DNA of 64,000 bases, from positions 127,894,927 through 127,958,926 of the forward strand of contig CM068367.1 in the NCBI GenBank assembly GCA_034769895.1. Reading direction: 5' to 3'. The stretch's first letter is position 1, and every line of letters begins with the position of its first letter. This document shows positions 57,345 to 64,000 of the stretch, one piece after another. The translations under genes were made by a program, and so were the position numbers. The DNA is from Magicicada septendecula. Taxonomy: Eukaryota > Arthropoda > Insecta > Hemiptera > Cicadidae. The notes beneath the pieces are model-generated. The model made no database searches and was not told the origin of the DNA. It saw only the letters and a program-made list of their open reading frames with translations.

Positions 57345-58688
57345 CCGTGGCATATATTGTCTCTTATCAAATTTTGAGTTGTCTCTGACCAGTACTTGGC
57401 CTTGAATAGGCTCTTAAATTGCTCATAATTGTCGATGTCGCTCCGGTTGTCCATCCACCAATGGTCATTCACCTCCCAAAACGACTCGTCAAGGATTTCC
57501 CTGTTCTGGACCCATCGGTTCCCTCTGTGTTTTTCGAGGTACTCCTCTATGCGTGCCAAGAACTCCATAGGCTTCCGTTTATATTGCCGGAAATTGAGCC
57601 ATTCTCTGTTTTCTGACATGGGGAAATTATGATATCCAGATGGTCGGTTCCTTATCAACTCTATCTCCTCCTGGCTCTGACGCACTTGTCCGGTTATGTT
57701 CGACATAGCGGCTTCCACGCCGTCGCATCTTTCGGTTACCTGTGTCCGCACTTTATTCACTTCCTCCAAGGCAAATTTCTTGGTCTCCTCCATTTTTGTT
57801 TTCTGTTGTTCTTGGACCTGAGTAATCTCTTTATGTATTACCTCCCGGACTTCCAGCACTTCATTTTCGGTCTGACGACATCTTTCGTCTACTTCTCTGA
57901 TCTGCTGGTTAAGAACCACGACTTCCTGTTCTAACTTCTTTACGATGGATTTCTTCGTCTCTGTTATTTTTTTATTCAACTCCTCTTTAGCTAACTCAAT
58001 CCTCTCGTCTAACTTATTCATGTTCTCTTGGTTAACTTCCCTTAATTCTTCTCTCAGCAGTTGATAGTCCTCTCTCAATTCTTCCCTTAATTGTTGGTTG
58101 TCATTTTCTATTATCCTACTGGTTTCTTCCATTTTCTCCTCCAAATTCCTATTATTTTCCCTCAACTCTTCCTTTATATTCTTATTATTTTCTTCCATTT
58201 TCCTTTCCATTTTCTTACTCAAGGATTGGTTTTCCTTTTTCAGGTTCCATTTTCTTATTCATAGATTGGTTATTTTCCTCCATTTTCTCTTCTAAATTCT
58301 TACTCAAATTCTTACTAGTTTCTTCAATCTTCTTATTAGTATTTTCTATCTTATGGCCCAATTCTTCCTTAGTGGATCGGTTGTCTTCCTTCAAATCTTC
58401 CTTTGTGGAATCCATTTTCTTGTCCATTCTCTCTTCCATTTTCATGAACATTTCCATTAATCTGTCCATTTTACTTTCTTTTGTTTTAGATTTCTCCTTC
58501 TCTGGGACATTGACTTCCACTGTCTGCATTGGTACTTCTAGTTGTTCCTCTGGTGGTTCAGGTTGTTTATGTTCCACCGGGGGTAGTGATTCTTCCCGAT
58601 CCTCCACGGGTGTTGCCTCCTTATCCCCCATGTCAACCTCCTTTTCGGCCTCTGCCGCCCTCTTTTTCGAGGTAGCTCGTCTTTGCAT
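57345..58688 (-). pseudogene. gag: Element A Gag, N-terminal part, frameshifted
   Basis: Starts MQRRATSKKRAAEAEKEV, like element C (MRKRATSLRRTKEAEKEV), 66 bp after the PBS. Long charged coiled coil (units such as REELREDYQLLREELREV), then capsid-like NFRQYKRKPMEFLARIEEYL, VNDHWWMDNRSDIDNYEQF, KAKYWSETTQNLIRDNICHG. Two frames overlap at 58215-58222: the first ends there and the second takes over, so a small indel breaks gag. In C the equivalent stretch is one frame, so this is damage rather than a programmed event. Continues at 38523 across element B. Confidence 0.85.
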
Positions 58689-58743
58689 TTTTCTCTCTTC
58701 TATTAATTAACCGCTGCCAGGCTTATCTTATCAAGCCCTCTAA

Positions 58744-58754
58744 GTTGGACGCCA
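58744..58754 (-). promoter_or_regulatory. Primer binding site candidate, element A
   Basis: Minus strand TGGCGTCCAAC three bases inside the 5' LTR. The tRNA was not identified. Confidence 0.6.
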
Positions 58755-58757
58755 CTT

Positions 58758-61700
58758 TGTAACGCGACCCTGTATGCCGGTCCTTACAAAAATAAAAATT
58801 AGATGGAAAATTTTATAGAAAAATAAAATTTTCAATAAAAAAAAATTTTGTTTATGTTAATCAGTGTGTGTAAATAAGAAATAAAGCTGTTTTAAAGGTT
58901 TCGTAAAAATTTTAATAAATAATCGATTTTTATCGATTGAGAACAATTATCGACTCCGTCTCAGGGAATTATCGATTGTGCATACAGTATAAAAATTATT
59001 ATAGGTATTATATAAAGGACAGGTTCTTTGAGCGATTAAATTAATAGTCAGAGAAGGGTGACGAGAAAGTATAACATTAACAATTAAAATAAATTTAATA
59101 ATTATTATTTAACAGTATTCAAATAATTCGTATATATAATGTTTAAGAAAATTGTTTTGTCAGACCAGATGTAGCTTCTATGACGTCACTCGAGGTGGAA
59201 TGCAGATTGGTAAATTCAAAGATGGCCGCTATTCGATCTGGATATGTTACTGCAAAAGTCGTTCTTGTTAAAAACTCAACAAAATTATCTTCATGAATGT
59301 TTGAAATGTTCCCGCACTGGTGTAATCTGTCTATTAGGTAGTTTGGTGTGTTCTGAAGAAGTGTTCCGTGTATATTGGTGTTAATTAAGTTATTTGGTAT
59401 GTGTTCACTTCTGTTGGTTAGGTTGTCTGTAAAAGTGATTATGCGTTGTAGCGTGAATTGTGTCAAATATATTGTTTTACTGTTTTATATCACTTGTATC
59501 ATGAAGTTAGGTGTTATTTTTCACTATTGTCGTTAAAGTTTTGGTAAATTTAGCTAAGAAAGTGTTCAATTCAGCTAACTCTCGATGCACTAACATTAAT
59601 GGCAATTTGTCGTACCATTTTCTACTCGGTTTTAAGGAACGTTTTTTCACACAACTATTCAACAAAAGACTAATTAACTTGGTCAAAATCTGGCCCAGTT
59701 AATCTTTGAAAAAGTATTGTTAACATATTTCGATTACCCATACACATGATACAATATTACATTATATATGGAATTTATTTATTTTATTCATCACTTTCAT
59801 GAATTATGAATCTTATCATTGGTTTAATCATCTCATTCCCTTTAAATTGATATATTATAGTCCATATCTGTAGACATTTTGTGGAAATTAACAAATTTCT
59901 TTCCCTTTTGGAAATATAGGCTCAAAATTGGATTTCCGTCTTTATACAAATTTTCCTCCATTTTAATTATCATTAATACTATTATAATAAATTTTAATTA
60001 GTCATATTCCTCTTCCTTTCCTTAAATACATATAAATTAAACCTTTGAACTGGTTTTTTGTGTTAATCTCTGAATTTGACATTGCTCTTTAAAATTAATC
60101 AATTTATATATTTTGAAAATTTACAATATTTTAAGGTATATTTACTTATTATCATTTTAACTCAAGGATCATTCCCAGTAGTGGTTAACTGATTTACCTT
60201 ATCTAAATCTTGCTAGTTTACAGGATTTATAAGGGAATTATACTGGTTTATATGGTTTCTGTGAATTCACCAAATGGCCTAGAGTTTAGAATTTTACATT
60301 TCTGTCTTTCTCAAATAAATTTAATCTTACCTCCTCCTCTGACTTTACATAGTTACTATTACATGAAAATAAAATGGTTTATAACTTATTGTGAGGTGTA
60401 GTATTTAATTAACACTACTGTTATTAAAATAAATAATTATGAACATTATTTAGCAATCTGCACAATTGAACATATTGCTGACATGGTTTGAACATATACT
60501 TTTAACTCTTTTTGAGTTAACATAGCATACCTACTGAAACATTATTAATGGTATGTATGCTGTTATTTAGCAAACATTATTCATTTTAAACACATAATAT
60601 AAATCTTATTTTCTAATAACTCTTACAAACACATTGATTTTATGGCTGTGAACAAACAGTCTATTTAAACATTTTAAACCTATGAATACTAAATTAATGC
60701 CAGTCCTTTCTGGTCTAAACCATTATTATTTATGATCCCCTTTATCAGTAAACATGACCACCCATACTCTAGTTATTAGCACTTTTTACAAATGTCTTGT
60801 AAATAAAGAATTACATTAAAATAATAAAATACTGGAAATCTTCCATTTTGTTATTTTATTATGCTGTTTATTATTGGATATTAAAGTTGTTATATAGCAT
60901 ATCGATAAGTCATAGTATCACTAACTTTAAGTTTATTGCATTTCCAAAAAACACACAAATTCACTTTCACTGTTGGTTCTGATATTTTGAGTCTTATTAT
61001 CTCAGACCAGACCTTTCGTAATCATGGACTGTTAAGACTTGTTTATTTTCTTATCACACAATAGCTTTAGTCGGTTCACTTCTTATAATACTATACAGCA
61101 CTTTAGTTTTCTAAATAATTACATTTTTATAGGATTTTGGTATGTTATACTTTCTTTTTTAATCGTTTTTGTGGGTTTGGGGTTGATGGTAGTTAATTAT
61201 AATAATAGGTTTTACAACGGTGTTTCTTTCATACTATTTCTTCCTCTCCTCCTATCTTCTTTCTTGTCCTTCTTCTTATCTTCTTTCTTGTCTTCATTCT
61301 TGTCCTGCTTCTGGTCTTCATTCTTGTCCTTCTTCTAGTCTTCATTCTTCTGGTCTTCTTGTCTTCCTTCTTCATTCTTGGGTAAACCAAGGTACTTTGT
61401 GTTATCTCGACTGATGTTTAGTTTGGAGCATCTAATTTATTTACTGATACGGACCTTGTTCTTCTCTAAAGGTTTCAGGGTATTGTTTTCTTCCTGATCA
61501 CAAACTTTATTCTTCCTTCTTCTTGTTTTTGGGGTATTTTGGTATTCACCACTCTTAAACTGATTCTCTTTCTTCTTGGTATGGTGTTATTTAATTTGTT
61601 TACTGCTCCTAGCTTCCTGGGTAAATTATAATCTTATAATATGAGTTGCTTTCAATACTTTCTTTGATATTTAAACAGTGGTTTTTATATAATGTAATGA

Positions 61701-61834
61701 GGATTTTTATTTTATCGTGGTTCATTCCTTTGATTTCCTTAAATCTCATTCAATATTATTTTAACATATGTGGTGTAATTAAACTTTATGATTTTATATG
61801 ACTTAATAAGTAGTGGATTTTCTGTCACGCTACA
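58758..61834 (-). repeat. Element A 5' LTR
   Basis: 3077 bp, partner of 26429-29507. Contains the intact 107-aa frame listed separately and the same CTTCTTGTC-rich block (about 61240-61390). Confidence 0.92.
59143..59466 (-). CDS. Small frame inside element A 5' LTR, unknown
   Basis: 107 aa on the element's sense strand, balanced composition unlike the surrounding AT-rich sequence (contains NYLIDRLHQCGNISNIHEDN and FVEFLTRTTFAV). Intact only in this LTR; the other copy has a 1-nt deletion. No domain recognised. May be a leader-encoded peptide, a captured host fragment or chance. Low confidence as a gene. Confidence 0.3.
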   Translation of the reverse strand: MTQFTLQRIITFTDNLTNRSEHIPNNLINTNIHGTLLQNTPNYLIDRLHQCGNISNIHEDNFVEFLTRTTFAVTYPDRIAAIFEFTNLHSTSSDVIEATSGLTKQFS

Positions 61835-61838
61835 CTAT

Positions 61839-62240
61839 GAACAATATTTCATGGTTATACTGATCAAATGGTTGCTCGGCACTTGGTAGAACATCTTATT
61901 AATTTTTGAGTTTAATAAATAAACACTTAGTATAGTCCTACAAATACTTTTTATTTACTTCCAACCAAATCTAACCTCTGAAGCTATCATAACTGCAAAA
62001 CAATTGTCAAGACAAAATATATCTGTACTAAACATTACTATACTTACAGTCTACCAGAGCTCTTATGTGTTACAGGTTAAAACTTCTTTAAAAAATAAGT
62101 CTATATTTTTGTTATTTAGAATTGAAACACTTTTTTTAATTTGTAACTGATACCTGCTCCATAGATTATACAAGAGCAGAGATGTTGGGAGGTAAAAATT
62201 TAACAAAAATTGTGCTATCTGAAGATTTTAGGACATATTC
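61839..62240. other. Spacer between elements A and D
   Basis: AT-rich, no recognised feature. Begins with the CTAT duplication of element A; ATTC at 62237-62240 is the presumed left duplication of element D. Confidence 0.5.
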
Positions 62241-63376
62241 TGTGAAATTACTCACATTTATACATAATTTATTTGTAATTATATATGTATAATCACTATC
62301 AAAATATGGTACACGTGTGTACTTACTGTTTTTTGTTATCTGAGAGCACGTGCTTTTCCTTTTGCAACACTTTTTACCTAAGGGATCCAGGGTTTCGTTA
62401 CAGCGAGATTTGAATACACAGAAAAGGCGACACAATGATAACACTGTTTCTTTATAGAATAGGATTACCAGTTTTAATTGCATGAACAACATAACATACA
62501 TCAAAAGGTGCCTCAAAATGGCGTCAAGTGTTATTACTGAAAACCAAATGGTGGCTATATTTCTTCCAAACTTATTCCATTATTTTGACTAAGTATATGA
62601 ATTGTAAATCTCATTTTAGATATATATTCTTTTTGTTTTCTAACTGCAGTCATCGTATTATATAAAACACAAACCAATGCCCTCTATGTATAGAAGCATG
62701 GCCACGCCTTAGTTCAATCGCACACTCATTCACGCTCTCTGTTACAATTACATTTTATACAAATTTGTGATTTATTTAATGAGCTCATTAATATGATAAT
62801 AAAAAAGATATTGTGACTTCTCTGAGAACGGTGTAGCGTCGCTCCCTCGCTGGCCTCAGATGTTCCCCAGGAGTATGGTCGGTGTTCGCCTCATCATTCT
62901 GGCTTTTTAAATCGTCTGCACTGACTCTACATTTAATGTTTTTACTATATACTGTTGTTTAAGTGTTCTCTGACTTTTTAATCACATTTTATGAATTTTA
63001 ACTAGGCTTTTTGCAACTTTGGACAAAAGGGTAATTGATGTCATACAAAGGGTAAGCTTTGTCATACAGGACAACGCCTCGTCGTATGCATTGTATTCAG
63101 TGCGTCATTGTTTTTGGCTATGACGGAACAGCGTTATTGTCCAATCACAATGTATATTTAAAGTCATTCGTCACAAACACCGCCATGGCTTTTACCGACT
63201 CCCGCACGTCCTACGGTGACCTTGGTATGGTACTCTTGCTGAATTTGCTTTGTTCCTCCGTATATTGGGATAATGGACCTAACCATTCTGTATTTTAATG
63301 ATTAAACAATATAAAACATTGAAAAATTACCCTTAAATCCCATAATTCTGATATTGGGTCATTATGTACTGTTACA
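62241..63376 (-). repeat. Element D 3' LTR
   Basis: 1136 bp. Includes a CACGTG hexamer near 62345. Frames inside (62166-62516, 63059-63298) look fortuitous. Confidence 0.8.
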
Positions 63377-63871
63377 AACCCCCTCAATGAAAGATTTTGT
63401 GTCGAGACAAAAACTTTCATTGACTCATTCACACTTTCCTAAAAGGATCAGTCTAGATATGTCACCACAACCCCCTGTAATGTTACTATAAAAAAATTTT
63501 ATCATCACTTACCCTTGGTGCAATGATGTTGGTCGCACCCTCTGACCTTACTGGACTTCTCCTGAGAGATCCCTACACCATAAGGCCATGAGGCACTCTA
63601 CGCTCCTGTTCTGACGCTCCAGCCAGCCCAGGACCGCGGTCACAACACCACAAAACTCTGAAACATTGAATACAAAATTTAAAATAGTGGTCTAGTACAC
63701 CTCCATATCTACAACTGATATGTTCCCTTTTAGATGCATTGGTTTGTGTTCGGGCATTGGTTTGTTCTAAATTAAAAATTTAACATAACAACAACAAAAC
63801 TTCAAAATGTATATTCTTTTACCACCACCAAACTCAATTTCTTCCTTGTAAGAAAACAAACTATATATATA

Positions 63872-63884
63872 TGTTCGGGCGCCA
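63872..63884 (-). promoter_or_regulatory. Primer binding site candidate, element D
   Basis: Minus strand TGGCGCCCGAACA, two bases inside the 5' LTR. This closely resembles the tRNA-Lys type primer site known from retroviruses and gypsy-like elements. Confidence 0.65.
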
Positions 63885-63886
63885 TT

Positions 63887-64000
63887 TGTGACTTTACTCA
63901 TATTTATACATAATTTATTTGTAATTATATATGTATAATCACTATCAAAATATGGTACACGTGTGTACTTACCGTTTTTTGTTATCTGAGAGCACGTGCT
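63887..64000 (-). repeat. Element D 5' LTR, partial
   Basis: First 114 bp of the right LTR copy; continues past the window. Confidence 0.75.

Larger units (their letters stand above)
26429..61834 (-). mobile_element. LTR retrotransposon A (Ty3/gypsy-like), outer shell of the nest
   Basis: Two 3.08-kb LTRs (26429-29507 and 58758-61834), starting TGTAGCGTGACAG and ending CGCGTTACA on the minus strand, flanked by CTAT on both sides (26425-26428 and 61835-61838). PBS candidate TGGCGTCCAAC at 58744-58754; polypurine tract at 29508-29521. Gag lies at 58688-57345 plus 38523-37663, split by element B; pol at 37531-34274. The 3' internal region holds a hAT insertion and a tandem repeat. No envelope-like frame is visible. 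LTRs differ at roughly 15-20 positions, so the insertion is young, though gag has a frameshift and RT an altered active site. Confidence 0.92.
62241..64000 (-). mobile_element. LTR element D, short internal region, runs off window
   Basis: Left LTR 62241-63376 (1136 bp, minus strand TGTAACAGTAC...TCACA). The right LTR begins at 63887 and its first 114 bp to the window end match the start of the left one closely. Internal sequence is only 510 bp (63377-63886) with no gag or pol. PBS TGGCGCCCGAACA (63884-63872) and a purine tract next to the 3' LTR (63377-63386) are present, so the ends needed for copying are retained. About 63390-63660 is related to the 3' internal end of element B. An internally deleted or TRIM-like non-autonomous element. 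Confidence 0.8.

Noticed and set aside
58200..58245. Frame change in element A gag as a programmed frameshift
   Set aside because: No slippery heptamer in phase, and element C has a continuous frame here; more simply an indel.

Overview
The window looks like AT-rich nuclear DNA of an arthropod, most likely an insect. The evidence is the mix of mobile elements: Ty3/gypsy-like LTR elements, Penelope-like elements, ZMYM1-type hAT, Jockey-like non-LTR fragments, Tigger and Tc1/mariner relics. No host gene, tRNA or rRNA could be recognised. No species is proposed.

Left part (1-26424). A hAT element enters from the left edge (to 2879). After it come a non-LTR 3' fragment, a short Penelope-type inverted repeat, a foldback repeat, and a tandem array of about 164-bp units that is split by a 2.1-kb palindromic Penelope-like element (8908-11001). 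Further right are a deleted Tigger (12903-13820), a Jockey-like fragment, a Harbinger-type MITE, a 202-bp palindrome with hammerhead-like cores (20704-20905), two broken Tc1/mariner-like copies (one hit by a solo Penelope end) and another Jockey-like fragment.

Central part (26425-61838) is one nested block. LTR element A (minus strand, 26429-61834, 3.08-kb LTRs, target duplication CTAT) holds a hAT copy (30776-33554, 8-bp duplication) in its 3' region. LTR element B (plus strand, 38528-57340, duplication GTGG) sits inside A's gag. B's gag holds a 554-bp palindromic insertion (40060-40613, 14-bp duplication). B's pol holds LTR element C (minus strand, 44109-53174, duplication CAGT). Every junction resolves exactly and reading frames agree across the insertions. 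LTR pairs differ by well under 1%, so the nest is young. Even so, A, B and C each carry at least one defect in gag or pol.

A and C are sister families. Their gag and pol overlap in the -1 frame at the heptamer TTTAAAC, 8 nt before a conserved 7-bp stem. B has GTTAAAC, a 7-nt spacer and an 8-bp stem at the equivalent place. The Gags are unusual: all start with a long coiled coil, none shows a CCHC knuckle, A and C end in Asn-rich disordered tails, and B has a RanBP2-type zinc finger followed by RG-rich sequence, an order resembling FUS/EWS/TAF15.

Right part (61839-64000). A short spacer is followed by LTR element D (62241 to beyond the window). D has a 1136-bp LTR and only 510 bp of internal sequence, whose 3' part is related to B's.
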